Assembly: GCA_017533825.1 (NCBI GenBank)
Contig: JAFWIE010000080.1
Location: forward strand, 1-64,000
DNA from: Atopobiaceae bacterium
GTDB taxonomy: Bacteria > Actinomycetota > Coriobacteriia > Coriobacteriales > Atopobiaceae
DNA: 64,000 bases
Direction: 5' to 3'
Each line of letters opens with the position of its first letter. Within the stretch, counting starts at the first letter, position 1. A model generated the notes under the pieces. That model made no database searches. It saw only the letters and a list, made by a program, of their open reading frames with translations, and had not been told where the DNA came from. Below, one piece after another: positions 20,753-29,445 of this stretch. Made by a program: the position numbers and the translations under genes.

Positions 20753-20806
20753 GCCTCGCTGGCACGTAAGACCTCGCCGGCACGTAAGACCTCGCCGGCA
20801 CGTCTC
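20753..20806 (+). repeat. three tandem 18-bp repeats after the Pit gene
   Basis: The unit ACCTCGCCGGCACGTAAG occurs three times in a row starting two bases after the stop codon. The first copy has two or so differences and the third ends in CTC. This is a microsatellite-like expansion with no coding role evident. Confidence 0.85.
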
Positions 20807-20824
20807 CCAATCGTCAACAGATAG

Positions 20825-20849
20825 CGGCCCACGGGATTCCCGCGGGCCG
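20825..20849. terminator. hairpin terminator
   Basis: CGGCCCACGGG (20825-20835) pairs with CCCGCGGGCCG (20839-20849), with one G:U-type pair, then TTCG. It lies between the converging Pit and rnfB genes. Confidence 0.7.
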
Positions 20850-20875
20850 TTCGCCATGCTTCTCCTATGGAACGC

Positions 20876-21700
20876 CTACGTCTCGTGCGGCACCCAGACG
20901 AGCGGGTAGATGGCACCCTCGGGACACACATTCATGCACACCTTGCACCCCACGCACTTCGAGACGTCGATGTGAGCGACGTTGTTCTCGACCGTAATGC
21001 ACTTCTGAGGGCAGACCTTCTCGCAGCGACGGCAACCCAAGCAGGTGTTGGCACAGGCGTCACGCGCGCGTTTGCCCATGAGCGTGTTGTGGCAGAGGAC
21101 GAACGAGACCTCGCTCACGTCGCTCTTCTCTTGCAGGCTGATGAGGTGACGCGGGCAGATGGTGGTGCAGAGGCCGCATCCGATGCAGATGGCCGGGTCC
21201 ACCACGGCGACGTCATGCTTGTTGAGCGAGATGGCGCCGTACGGACAGGCGGCCATGCAGTCTCCGTAGCCGATGCAGCCGTCCGTGCAGCCGTCGGAAA
21301 GATGCCCCATGGTCGAGTAAGAGCGGCAGCTCGGAGCGCCCTGATATCCGGCACGCTCTTGCAGCACGACGCGGTCGGCAGTGCCACGGCAGGCGACGAC
21401 GGCACGCTTGACCACGACGTCACCTGCGTCGACGCCGAGATACGCCGCCACCTTCTGGGCAACCTCACGACCGCCGGGACCGCACGAGTTGCAGGCGGCA
21501 CCGTCAAGCATTGCCTTCGCGTATGCCTCGCAACCGGCATAGCCGCATGATCCACAGTTCGCTCCCGGCAGCATGGCCACGAGCTCCACGAGCCGCTCGT
21601 CTTCTTCGACAGCAAGCTTCTGCGACGCGACCACGAGTATCGTCGAGCCCGCCAGACCGATTCCCGCGACGAGCGCGACGGTAAGCAATAGAGATCCCAT
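20876..21700 (-). CDS. rnfB: Rnf electron transport complex subunit RnfB
   Basis: A 274-residue ferredoxin-like subunit, the entry point for electrons from reduced ferredoxin in the ion-pumping Rnf complex. An N-terminal membrane helix (5-25) is followed by the Fe-S motif with CGSCGYAGCEAYA near residue 47. The rest carries multiple CxxCxxCxxxCP-type ferredoxin motifs (CIGCGLCTTICP, CLGCRRCEKVCP, CVGCKVCMNVCP). The start at 21700 has GGGGAGGG upstream. It is the last gene of the rnfCDGEAB operon, the order usual in Gram-positive anaerobes. Confidence 0.95.
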   Translation of the reverse strand: MGSLLLTVALVAGIGLAGSTILVVASQKLAVEEDERLVELVAMLPGANCGSCGYAGCEAYAKAMLDGAACNSCGPGGREVAQKVAAYLGVDAGDVVVKRAVVACRGTADRVVLQERAGYQGAPSCRSYSTMGHLSDGCTDGCIGYGDCMAACPYGAISLNKHDVAVVDPAICIGCGLCTTICPRHLISLQEKSDVSEVSFVLCHNTLMGKRARDACANTCLGCRRCEKVCPQKCITVENNVAHIDVSKCVGCKVCMNVCPEGAIYPLVWVPHET

Positions 21701-21710
21701 GCGCCCTCCC

Positions 21711-22301
21711 CTACGCTCCGAACAGATGCTCAATGACGCCCGAGAATCCCATGAGGCTCATGGCCGTGATGGCGGCCGAGATGAGCGTGATGGGCATGCC
21801 TCGGAACACCTCGGGAGGCTCGGCCTCGTCAACGCGACGCCGCACCCCGTTGAAGATGACCATGGCGAGCAGGAAGCCGAGTCCTGCGCCAAGCCCTGCG
21901 ACCAATGCCTCGGGATACGTGTATCCCTCGTCCACCGTGAGCGTCGCGACGCCCAGCACCGCGCAGTTGGTGGTGATGAGCGGCAGGTATACGCCCAGCG
22001 CCTTGTGCAACGGCGGCATGAAGCGCTTGAGCACCATCTCGAGCAACTGCACAAGGGTCGCGATGACCAAGATGAAGGCGATGGTCTGCAGGTACTCCAA
22101 ATCCCAGGCGACCAACAGCTGTTGGATGGGCCAGGTGACCGCAATGGCGAGTACCATGACCACCGTGACGGCACCGCCCATGCCCACGGCGGAGCTAAAG
22201 CGCTTCGAGACACCCAGGAACGGGCAGATGCCCAAGAACTTGACGAGCACGAAGTTGTTGACCAAGATCATGCTGAAGAGGATGGAAGCGTATTGGGCCA
22301 T
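21711..22301 (-). CDS. rnfA: Rnf electron transport complex subunit RnfA
   Basis: A 196-residue integral membrane subunit with six hydrophobic helices. Together with RnfE it forms the membrane core that holds an intramembrane Fe-S cluster and carries ion translocation. LVKFLGICPFLGVSK is the conserved cysteine-bearing helix, and TTNCAVLGVA in the second half holds its partner cysteine. Start and stop overlap with rnfE as TGATG (a one-base overlap), so translation is coupled. The ribosome binding site is GGGAGG. Confidence 0.95.
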   Translation of the reverse strand: MAQYASILFSMILVNNFVLVKFLGICPFLGVSKRFSSAVGMGGAVTVVMVLAIAVTWPIQQLLVAWDLEYLQTIAFILVIATLVQLLEMVLKRFMPPLHKALGVYLPLITTNCAVLGVATLTVDEGYTYPEALVAGLGAGLGFLLAMVIFNGVRRRVDEAEPPEVFRGMPITLISAAITAMSLMGFSGVIEHLFGA

Positions 22302-23158
22302 CACACGTCACCTCCCACATCGTTCTTTTCTGCGAGACCGCGCTCGACGCGCTCCTCGAAGCGACGAAGCTGTTCGGCAAGGCTGCCATCGGCGCAATTC
22401 ACACGATTGGGATCGTTGACGCCACAGTTGAGCGGGCATGCTGCGCAGAGCGTGTCGGAAGGCTCGCCCGCAGGCCTCCCCTCCGGCTCCGCGCCCCGCC
22501 GCTCGAACCACACCGAGATTGCGATAAGCACGCCCAAGACCGCGAATCCACCCGCCGGGGTGATCATGATGAGCATCGGCTCGATGAAGGAGGGCATCAC
22601 GCGGAATCCCAGCAGCGTCCCCGCACCGAGCAGCTCGCGAATCGCCGACATGAGCACGAGCGAGCCAGTGAAGCCGAGGCCCATGCCCAAGCCGTCAAGC
22701 GCCGAGAGCGCCGGGCCATGCTTCGAGGCAAACATCTCCGCACGTCCCAGCACGATGCAGTTGACCACGATGAGCGGCAGATATATGCCAAGCGCCTCGT
22801 CGAGGGCAGGCAGATAGGCCTTGACGAGCATCATCGTGAGCGTCACGAAGCTCGCGATGATGGTGATGAACGCCGGTATGCGCACGGAGCCCGGAATCAC
22901 CTTACGCAGGAGCGAAACCACGACCTCGGAGCAGACAAGCACGAACGTCGTGGCAAGCCCCATGCCAATGCCGTTGGTGACGGCCGTGGTGACCGCCAGC
23001 GTGGGACACAGACCAAGCATCTGCCTGAGCGCGGGGTTCTCGGCAAGCAGACCTTTGGAGAACTCCGCCTTCCACGATGTTGCGCCAGCCTCCGTGACGG
23101 GAGCGTCGGCTTCGGGGGCGTGCCCCTTGCCGGGCGTCAAAGCAGCTTCCTTGGACAT
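22301..23158 (-). CDS. rnfE: Rnf electron transport complex subunit RnfE
   Basis: A 285-residue integral membrane subunit paralogous to RnfA. LRQMLGLCPTLAVTT and IVVNCIVLGRAE are the cysteine-bearing helices matching those in RnfA. An N-terminal extension of about 30 residues and a cysteine-containing cytoplasmic tail (CAACPLNCGVND) exceed the core family. The tail motif is unusual and could bind a metal. It overlaps rnfG upstream and rnfA downstream by single bases (TGATG). Confidence 0.93.
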   Translation of the reverse strand: MSKEAALTPGKGHAPEADAPVTEAGATSWKAEFSKGLLAENPALRQMLGLCPTLAVTTAVTNGIGMGLATTFVLVCSEVVVSLLRKVIPGSVRIPAFITIIASFVTLTMMLVKAYLPALDEALGIYLPLIVVNCIVLGRAEMFASKHGPALSALDGLGMGLGFTGSLVLMSAIRELLGAGTLLGFRVMPSFIEPMLIMITPAGGFAVLGVLIAISVWFERRGAEPEGRPAGEPSDTLCAACPLNCGVNDPNRVNCADGSLAEQLRRFEERVERGLAEKNDVGGDV

Positions 23159-23682
23159 CAGCGCACCTCCTCATATGCCTCGACGGCACGGTTGAACGCC
23201 GTGAGCGCCGCCTTGGACGAGATGGTGGCGCCGCTGATAAGGTCGACCGAATCTTCGCCAACGGGCTCCGCCGGCAGGCCGACGTACTGACCGATGTAGG
23301 AGTCGTCGGAGATTCTGGAGCCCAGGCCGGGCGTCTCTTCGTTGGGCATGGTCTTGACGCTCAGCGTGCTACCAGACTCGTCAAAGGCGATTGCCAGAGG
23401 CACCTCTCCACCATAGCCCTTCGCCTGGGCAACGATTATCACACCCAAGCGATTGCCCGACGCGTCAAGCGCATTGAGGGCGGCAACGCATCCCTCGACG
23501 TCGCACGGCACTTCCTCGAAGGAGGCCGCCTCGGGCACGAGGGCCGCGTAGGTCTCCTCGGCCATACGCTCCTCTGCCGCCGTGATCACGGGATCGGTGA
23601 GCTGGTGGACAGCCCCAAGCAAGACGCCGGCCAAGGCACAGATGGTCACGAGCACCAAGATGGGACGCAACTGCTTACTCAT
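23158..23682 (-). CDS. rnfG: Rnf electron transport complex subunit RnfG (covalent FMN)
   Basis: A 174-residue single-pass membrane protein with an extracytoplasmic FMN-binding domain. The flavinylation motif is DLISGATISSKA near the C-terminus, where the threonine of SGAT is the expected site of phosphoester-linked FMN. The start at 23682 has GGGAGGTG upstream and lies inside the end of rnfD (an 8-base overlap). The ApbE flavin transferase needed for this modification is not in the window. Confidence 0.93.
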   Translation of the reverse strand: MSKQLRPILVLVTICALAGVLLGAVHQLTDPVITAAEERMAEETYAALVPEAASFEEVPCDVEGCVAALNALDASGNRLGVIIVAQAKGYGGEVPLAIAFDESGSTLSVKTMPNEETPGLGSRISDDSYIGQYVGLPAEPVGEDSVDLISGATISSKAALTAFNRAVEAYEEVR

Positions 23683-24658
23683 GGCGCCCACCTCCCGAGC
23701 GCTCGCCGCCCACCGGCACGTTACGCGTCAGCACGTCAATGTGTGGCACGAGGAGATTCATGAAGAGGATGGAGTATGCGACGCCCTCGTTGAGGTTGCC
23801 CCAGAAGCGAATGAGACAGGTGATGAGTCCACAACCCACGGCAAACACGATGCGACCGCGCAGAGTCGCCGGCGTGGTGGTGTAGTCGGTCGCCATGTAG
23901 ATGGCGCCCAGCAGGAGTCCGCCCTCGAGGACCTGCTCCAGCGGATCGCGACCGACCAACAGGCTGAGCAGCGCGACGACGCCCACGTACGTCACGGGCA
24001 CGTGCCAAGTGATGACACGCCGCACAAGCAGATAGACGAAGCCCACGAGCAGGGCAATCGCGCATGTCTCGCCCAGCACGCCCGTGTGGGTACCCAAGAA
24101 GAGCTCCATAAGCGAATGCGCCCGCGCAGAGGGGGCGAGCGGCGTGGCGGAGCTTACCTCGTCGACAATCGGCGCGACCGGTAACGTCACGCGCGGTGGT
24201 GCGAAGGTGGTCATCGCCACGGGGAAGGTCACCGCCAGGAAGATTCGTCCCACGACGGCCGGATTAGCGAAGTTGCAGCCGATGCCACCGAAGAGCTCCT
24301 TCGTCATGACGATGGCCACAAATGAGCCGAGGACCACCATGTAGAGCGGACACGTCGAGGGAATGTTGAAGGCGAGCAGTAAGCCAGTTACCGCCGCCGA
24401 AAGGTCGCTCACCGTCGTGGGCATGCGGCGAAGCATGCACCACAGGTGCTCGAAGCCCACACACGAGACCAGCGCAGTGAGGACGACCAACGCCGCACGC
24501 AAGCCAAAGATCACCGTCGCCGCAATGAGTGCGGGTGTAAGCGCGATGAGCACGTCGCGCATGATGCTCTGCGTGGTCTGCGAGCTCCTGAGCTGCGGCG
24601 CCGTGAGCAGGACGAGCGGGCGGGCAGACTCCGCCGGATGAATGGGCAAATGCTCCAT
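23675..24658 (-). CDS. rnfD: Rnf electron transport complex subunit RnfD
   Basis: A 327-residue integral membrane subunit (NqrB/RnfD family) that carries covalent FMN. The conserved helix end GGIGCNFANPAVVGR is present. The flavin site reads VDEVSSATPLAP. The more common form is SGATP, so glycine is replaced by serine while the modified threonine remains. Nine or so hydrophobic helices are visible. It begins 3 bases after rnfC ends. Confidence 0.93.
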   Translation of the reverse strand: MEHLPIHPAESARPLVLLTAPQLRSSQTTQSIMRDVLIALTPALIAATVIFGLRAALVVLTALVSCVGFEHLWCMLRRMPTTVSDLSAAVTGLLLAFNIPSTCPLYMVVLGSFVAIVMTKELFGGIGCNFANPAVVGRIFLAVTFPVAMTTFAPPRVTLPVAPIVDEVSSATPLAPSARAHSLMELFLGTHTGVLGETCAIALLVGFVYLLVRRVITWHVPVTYVGVVALLSLLVGRDPLEQVLEGGLLLGAIYMATDYTTTPATLRGRIVFAVGCGLITCLIRFWGNLNEGVAYSILFMNLLVPHIDVLTRNVPVGGERSGGGRHE

Positions 24659-24661
24659 GCG

Positions 24662-26020
24662 CTACCTCCTCTCCCTTGCCTTGCGCTGCTCCGCACGAAG
24701 GAACGAGCGCGCGAATCGGACGGACTGGGCGAGCGGTTGCTTGGCGGGACATACATACGAGCAGGTGCCGCACTCCACGCACAGGTCGGCCATGAGCTCG
24801 TCAAGGTCTTCCACGTCACGGCGCTGATACGCCTTCTGAATGCTAATGGGCGTCAACCGCATGGGACAGTTGTCGATGCAGGCACCGCAACGGATGCACG
24901 CGGTCGTCTGCGGCCTGTCCACGACATCATGCGCGAAGGCGAGCAAACCACTGTTTGGGCGTGTGATCGGCGCGTCGAGCTCTGTCTGCGTTATGCCCAT
25001 CATCGGACCACCGATGACTACCTTGCGCGGCTCTTCCTTGAGGCCACAGAACTCGAGGGTTTCTCCGATGGGCGTGCCAATGAAGACTTCGAGGTTCTGC
25101 GGACGCTCAATGGCATCGCCCATCACCGTGATGCGCCGCTTGGTGAGTGGCATGCCGTCCTGCAGAAAGCGACCAATTTCGCTCATGGTCGTCACATTGA
25201 AGAGAAGGGCGCCGACGTCGGTGAGGTGCCCACCACGCGGCACGGAGCGACCCGTCACGTTACGCAGGATCACGCGGCTTGCCCCCTGCGGATAACGCGC
25301 GGGCAGGGTGAAGACGTCGATGCGTGGGTCGTCGGCCGCCATCTGACGCAGCAGCTCGATGGCCTTGGGCTTGTTGTCTTCGATGCAGATGAGCGAGCGT
25401 GGCACACCCGAGAGATCCAAGCACGTGCTGATGCCGTGCAGAATCGTCTGTGGGTTCTCCACCATCTCGCGGTAGTCGCTGGAGAGGTACGGTTCGCACT
25501 CCGCGCCGTTGACCAGCCAGCAGTCGATGCTGGAGAGGTCCGAGTCCATCTTGAGCCACGTCGGGAATCCGGCGCCGCCCAGGCCCACGATGCCACTGTG
25601 CCGCACGGCCTCGACCAGGCTTGCGTAGTCGGTGACCTCGGGCGGGCATATCGCAGAATCGACGGTCTGCTCGCCGTCGGGAACGATGACCACAGCCTCG
25701 TCGGAGCGTCCATCTGAGTAGTGAATCGAGCGAATCTCGCGCACGGTACCCGAGACCGGCGAGAATATGTCGGCCGACATCCGCGCGTCGCTATGGCCGA
25801 TAAGCGTGCCCACGTCCACATGCGCACGCCGCTTGACTTGCGGCACACATGACGCACCCACATGCTGATGCATGGGGAGTATCACCTGAGTCGGCAGCGG
25901 CATGCGCGTAGTTGCAAGCTCGGCCGTCGCCTTGTTGTGTGGAATGCGAACCCCCCGCAGCTCCACTGAGCGCAAACGTCCGAGCGCGCCTCCTAATAAG
26001 CGCACCATTAACCTCTCCAT
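24662..26020 (-). CDS. rnfC: Rnf electron transport complex subunit RnfC
   Basis: A 452-residue soluble subunit that exchanges electrons with NAD. GLGGAGFPTW near residue 145 is the nucleotide/FMN-binding glycine motif shared with NuoF. Two C-terminal [4Fe-4S] motifs are CIRCGACIDNCP and CVECGTCSYVCP. It is the first gene of the operon, as in clostridial rnf clusters. The N-terminus is uncertain. ATG 26020 has no ribosome binding site, while an in-frame ATG at 26008 has GGAGAGG just before it at short spacing. The choice changes only four residues. Confidence 0.95.
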   Translation of the reverse strand: MERLMVRLLGGALGRLRSVELRGVRIPHNKATAELATTRMPLPTQVILPMHQHVGASCVPQVKRRAHVDVGTLIGHSDARMSADIFSPVSGTVREIRSIHYSDGRSDEAVVIVPDGEQTVDSAICPPEVTDYASLVEAVRHSGIVGLGGAGFPTWLKMDSDLSSIDCWLVNGAECEPYLSSDYREMVENPQTILHGISTCLDLSGVPRSLICIEDNKPKAIELLRQMAADDPRIDVFTLPARYPQGASRVILRNVTGRSVPRGGHLTDVGALLFNVTTMSEIGRFLQDGMPLTKRRITVMGDAIERPQNLEVFIGTPIGETLEFCGLKEEPRKVVIGGPMMGITQTELDAPITRPNSGLLAFAHDVVDRPQTTACIRCGACIDNCPMRLTPISIQKAYQRRDVEDLDELMADLCVECGTCSYVCPAKQPLAQSVRFARSFLRAEQRKARERR

Positions 26021-26059
26021 CTGATTGTTGCCAGTCGATTACTTCACGTGTTCGACATA

Positions 26060-26088
26060 ATACTAACATTATCCTGCGTGAGTGCCAA
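26060..26088 (-). promoter_or_regulatory. candidate promoter of the rnf operon
   Basis: Read on the minus strand, TTGGCA, a 17-base spacer and TAGTAT lie about 40 bases upstream of rnfC. Spacing is ideal and the hexamers are fair. The rest of the 267-base gap to the XRE gene holds no gene. A TATAGT near 26244 may serve the divergent regulator. Confidence 0.4.
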
Positions 26089-26287
26089 CGAAACGTAATG
26101 GGCGGGATTCTCGTCAGCGCTCTACCCGCCTCCTGGCCTTCGGATGACAAACGACTTGCTTCTTTCACTGCCACTCCCTTGCCACGCCGGAGCAACCACT
26201 TCGCTCGGCACGCCCACTTGGCTCACCCTCCGCGCCTTCGTGTATAGTCATTCCGATGGGCGCAACCATACGGGCGAGGAGGCAACG

Positions 26288-26779
26288 ATGGGAAAGAGAC
26301 TAGGGAACCTAATCCGGCAGGCGCGCACAAATGCGGGACTCACACAGGCCTCGCTCGCCGCTCAAGTCGTCGGTGCGAGCCAGTCGGACATTGGACGCTT
26401 CGAGCGCGGTGAGGCTGAGCCCGCGACGCAGGTGGTCAAGGACATCGCCAAAGCCTGCGGCGTCACCCAGAAGTCGCTTCTCGAAGCCATGCCCAAGACC
26501 ACGACGAGCAGCTCGAGCTCTAGCACGTCTTCCTCAACGGGCACGTCGATGAGGGTGAGCGCCACCGAGAAGCGCCTCGTGGAGCTATACCGCGCTGCCG
26601 ACTCAGCCACAAAGAAGCGAGCCATGGCCATTCTGAAGGGCGAATCGTCCACCGGATCTACGGGCGGCCTCAACGTCGCGGGGCTGGACCTCGCCAGTCT
26701 TGATGCAGCAGGACTGAACGTGGAGGACCTTATCTCTGGCCTCGGTGGGCTTCTCGGCGACACGCTGCTCAAGAAGTAA
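26288..26779 (+). CDS. XRE family transcriptional regulator
   Basis: A 163-residue DNA-binding protein. Residues 7-62 form a lambda-repressor-type helix-turn-helix (NLIRQARTNAGLTQASLAAQ with the second part SQSDIGRFERGE). A Ser-rich linker (about 77-92) separates it from a short helix (TEKRLVELYRAADSATKKRA) and a Gly/Leu-rich tail. GAGGAGG lies before the ATG. It is divergent from the rnf operon and could regulate it, but no operator links them. It may be cotranscribed with the nitrilase gene that starts 30 bases later. Confidence 0.8.
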   Translation: MGKRLGNLIRQARTNAGLTQASLAAQVVGASQSDIGRFERGEAEPATQVVKDIAKACGVTQKSLLEAMPKTTTSSSSSSTSSSTGTSMRVSATEKRLVELYRAADSATKKRAMAILKGESSTGSTGGLNVAGLDLASLDAAGLNVEDLISGLGGLLGDTLLKK

Positions 26780-26809
26780 GCAAGCAGAAGGGGGCGAGCG
26801 GGAGCGACA

Positions 26810-27532
26810 ATGACGTTCAAACTGGGACTCGCACAAGCAACCGAACAGGTCGAGCTCGCCGCGGCAGCGGGGGTGGATCTGCTCGTCTTCCCCGAGGACT
26901 TCATGCCCTCACCAGAGCAGGCAGAACCGCTCGACGGACCGTTCGTGCACGCCGCACGAGAAGCAGCGCACGCGAACGGCATCTGGATGGTCTTTACCAC
27001 CTTCGAGACGAACCCAGCTGGCGGACCGCCGTTCAATACCGCGGTTGTCGTAGACGATGCGGGCGAAGTGCGGGGCACGTATCGCAAATGCCACCTCTAC
27101 GATGCGCATGGCGTGCTCGAGTCCGACCGCTCAACCCCAGGGGACGAGCTGTGCCGCCCCATCAGGACGCCGTTTTGCACGCTCGGCATTGGCATCTGTT
27201 ACGACCTGCGCTTTCCCGAGGTCGCACGGCGACTGGCCATCGCGGGCTGTGACGTGCTGCTTTTCCCTGCCGCTTGGCACGACGGGCCACGCAAGATCGA
27301 GCACTGGCGCACGCTCCTTGCGGCACGCGCCATCGAGAACGAGTGCTTCGTCACGGGCGTCTGTCACGCGGGCGAACGATACGTGGGGCAGAGCTTCGCG
27401 TTTGGGCCGCTCGGCGAGGAGCTCGCGAGCGGGAGCGGGCTCCTGACCTGCGATGTCGACCTCACCGCCGTTGCTTCGGCGCGCGACGCAATGCCCGTCT
27501 TTGACCATCGCAGACCGGAGTTGTACGCGTAG
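26810..27532 (+). CDS. carbon-nitrogen hydrolase (nitrilase superfamily), shortened N-terminus
   Basis: A 240-residue amidase-type enzyme that hydrolyses a non-peptide C-N bond. The catalytic triad is visible: Glu in LLVFPED (about 29), Lys in YRKCHL and Cys in GICYDLRFPE. Family members are usually 260-290 residues. Here the segment between the opening strand (KLGLAQ) and the AAAAGVDLLVFPE helix is about 20 residues shorter than usual, so the first helix is mostly missing. The start has GGGGGCGAGCGGGAG upstream. The substrate is not predictable; omega-amidase-like roles are common. Confidence 0.8.
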   Translation: MTFKLGLAQATEQVELAAAAGVDLLVFPEDFMPSPEQAEPLDGPFVHAAREAAHANGIWMVFTTFETNPAGGPPFNTAVVVDDAGEVRGTYRKCHLYDAHGVLESDRSTPGDELCRPIRTPFCTLGIGICYDLRFPEVARRLAIAGCDVLLFPAAWHDGPRKIEHWRTLLAARAIENECFVTGVCHAGERYVGQSFAFGPLGEELASGSGLLTCDVDLTAVASARDAMPVFDHRRPELYA

Positions 27533-27588
27533 CGGCGTCCGACCGGCTTTCGCATCCAAGCCGGCATCTCCAGAACGCCCACCAAGAA

Positions 27589-27626
27589 GGGCGACCCCAG
27601 CACGTGTCGACACGCTGGGGTCGCCC
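27589..27626. terminator. bidirectional terminator hairpin
   Basis: GGGCGACCCCAGC (27589-27601) pairs with GCTGGGGTCGCCC (27614-27626) around an inner GTGTCGACAC palindrome. It separates the converging nitrilase and ChW-protein genes. A smaller hairpin (CCGGCTT/AAGCCGG, 27543-27564) lies just before it. Confidence 0.8.
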
Positions 27627-27648
27627 TCAGACTTCCAAGTCTCGTTAG

Positions 27649-29376
27649 CTACTTTATCTTTATCTGCGCAACGCCCGAGCGAAACATCGTGTCGACCACG
27701 TCGAGGTAAAGGTACTTTCCTCGCTTCGACCTGCCAAGGTAGCTTCCCGTGCCACGCATCCCGGCGCTATTGGCGGTCGGCGAGTCAAAGACGTGAATCC
27801 ACGACCGAGCATACGTACCCCCATTGACCACATACAAGTTATAGAAGTTATAGTACTTCCCGCCCCGCTCAGGCCGCACGTCGACGTTCCATTGATTGCT
27901 CCATGAGTCAGGCATGGTCACCTTGAAGTCCGCCGTCTCGTAGGTCCTCGCCGTGATGATTGGGTAGGGGACCTTCTTCTTGAACCGCGCCTTCGTGGCG
28001 CGCCTGACGCCCTTGTAGGTGGCAGACGGGGCCTTCGAGCCCTTGGCCTTGAGGACGACCTGGATGGCCTCGAGGCGGTACGAGTAGCCGGCGGTGCCCG
28101 CCGCCTGCCCGTTCTTCGCCCAGCCCATCCAGCCGAAGTGCTGCGCGTGGACGCGGTACCACACGTCGTACTTCTTGGCCATCCTCCCCGTGAGCTTGAT
28201 CTGTATCGCCTCGAGGCGCCTGGACTGCCTCGTCGTGCCGGAGAGCTTGCCGTCGGCGCGCCAGCCCTGCCAGCCGATCCCCTGGATGTGGGTCCTGTAC
28301 TTGATGCCGCCCGAGACGGGCCTGCCGACCAGCTTGATCTTGATGCCCTCGAGGCGCTTGGACTCGCCGGTCGTGCCGGAGACGGCGCCGTTCTTCCTCC
28401 AGGTGCCCTCCCAGCCGTAGGTCTGGCGGTGCACGAGGTAGGCGACCGAGGCCCTCTTCGACTTGGGGGAGGGGCCCGAGAGCTTGAAGCGATAGGGGCC
28501 GGTGTAGTTCCAGCACTCGACCGTGAAGTAGTGGGTGCCCTTCGCGAGGGTCACCGACGACGAGAAGGAGCGTCCCTCGCTCGTCCCGACGGACTCGTAC
28601 CACTCCAGGGAGCCGTTCGCGTCGCGGAAGTTCACCCAGCCGAACCGGAAGCCGAACGAGCCCGTCACCTTCACCTTGGTCTTCTTGGCGAGCCTGATGC
28701 GGTAGAAGTCCTCGTGCTCCGACGAGCTGATCTTTCCGGAATAGGTCTTGCCGAGCTTGGCGGCCTTCGCGGTGGAGCGCGAATTGTTCGCCTGGGCAGT
28801 GAGCCCGGCGTCGACGCGGCCGTCCTCCCCCTCCGTGGCGTCGGCGGGCTCGACCGGGGCCGCCTCGGCGGAGGGTTCTTCTTTGACATCCACAGCCGAC
28901 TCCTCGACGATTCCCGAGCCCTCCTCTGTCGCGTCGTTCCCCGTCGTGCCGTCGATGGACTCCAACGCATTCGGCGCAGCGTCAAGCACCACATCCCCAT
29001 CGACGTCCGCTGCCTCACCGGCAATCGCGTCCTCAATGAGCGAGTCCTCGCTCTCCTCGACCTCGCTCGTCTCCTCGTTGCTGAGGCTGTCTGTGGAGTC
29101 AGGCACGAGCAGGTCACCGACCGTTGGGTTCGCGGCATTGGAGGGATCCTCGCCTCCGGCCGCAGGCTCCCCAAAGACGGTCTGGTCTTCTTCGGCTTCT
29201 TCGTCAAACGCCGCAACCTCATCCGAGCGCGCAGCATCCTCGGCGGGCGCAGTGATCACATCGGGCCCCTCCGTCACCTCCCCCTCCAGCGCCTGCGCAG
29301 GCACTCCACCAAGCGCGAGCACGCAGACGAGGACAAGGACGATGATTCTGCGAAGGGTATTACGGAACTCTTTCAT
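27649..29376 (-). CDS. secreted surface protein with ChW repeats
   Basis: A 575-residue exported protein. A signal peptide (1-30, ending PAQA) is followed by an acidic Glu/Asp/Ser-rich region (30-195) of low complexity. Next is a pre-peptidase C-terminal-like beta domain (about 200-300). Three clostridial hydrophobic-with-Trp (ChW) repeats follow (about 310-460), each with GW.G...G...GT...S.RLE. A C-terminal domain of unknown type has a PERGGKYYNFYNLYV stretch. ChW repeats are thought to act in cell adhesion or substrate binding. The repeat region uses almost only G/C at third codon positions, unlike the acidic N-terminal half. Confidence 0.82.
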   Translation of the reverse strand: MKEFRNTLRRIIVLVLVCVLALGGVPAQALEGEVTEGPDVITAPAEDAARSDEVAAFDEEAEEDQTVFGEPAAGGEDPSNAANPTVGDLLVPDSTDSLSNEETSEVEESEDSLIEDAIAGEAADVDGDVVLDAAPNALESIDGTTGNDATEEGSGIVEESAVDVKEEPSAEAAPVEPADATEGEDGRVDAGLTAQANNSRSTAKAAKLGKTYSGKISSSEHEDFYRIRLAKKTKVKVTGSFGFRFGWVNFRDANGSLEWYESVGTSEGRSFSSSVTLAKGTHYFTVECWNYTGPYRFKLSGPSPKSKRASVAYLVHRQTYGWEGTWRKNGAVSGTTGESKRLEGIKIKLVGRPVSGGIKYRTHIQGIGWQGWRADGKLSGTTRQSRRLEAIQIKLTGRMAKKYDVWYRVHAQHFGWMGWAKNGQAAGTAGYSYRLEAIQVVLKAKGSKAPSATYKGVRRATKARFKKKVPYPIITARTYETADFKVTMPDSWSNQWNVDVRPERGGKYYNFYNLYVVNGGTYARSWIHVFDSPTANSAGMRGTGSYLGRSKRGKYLYLDVVDTMFRSGVAQIKIK

Positions 29377-29445
29377 GTCAGACCCCCTAAAGGCCACTGA
29401 TAGGTTTCTCTACAAACGCGTCAGGACGATGTCAACGATTGTCCG

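Noticed and set aside
20753..20806. Possible CRISPR-like array
   Set aside because: Units are contiguous without spacers, only three copies, and no cas genes are in the window. The same applies to 59531-59598.
24075..24200. RnfD flavin site reads SSATP rather than SGATP
   Set aside because: The modified threonine is intact and I believe similar substitutions occur in Gram-positive RnfD, so this is not a strong anomaly.
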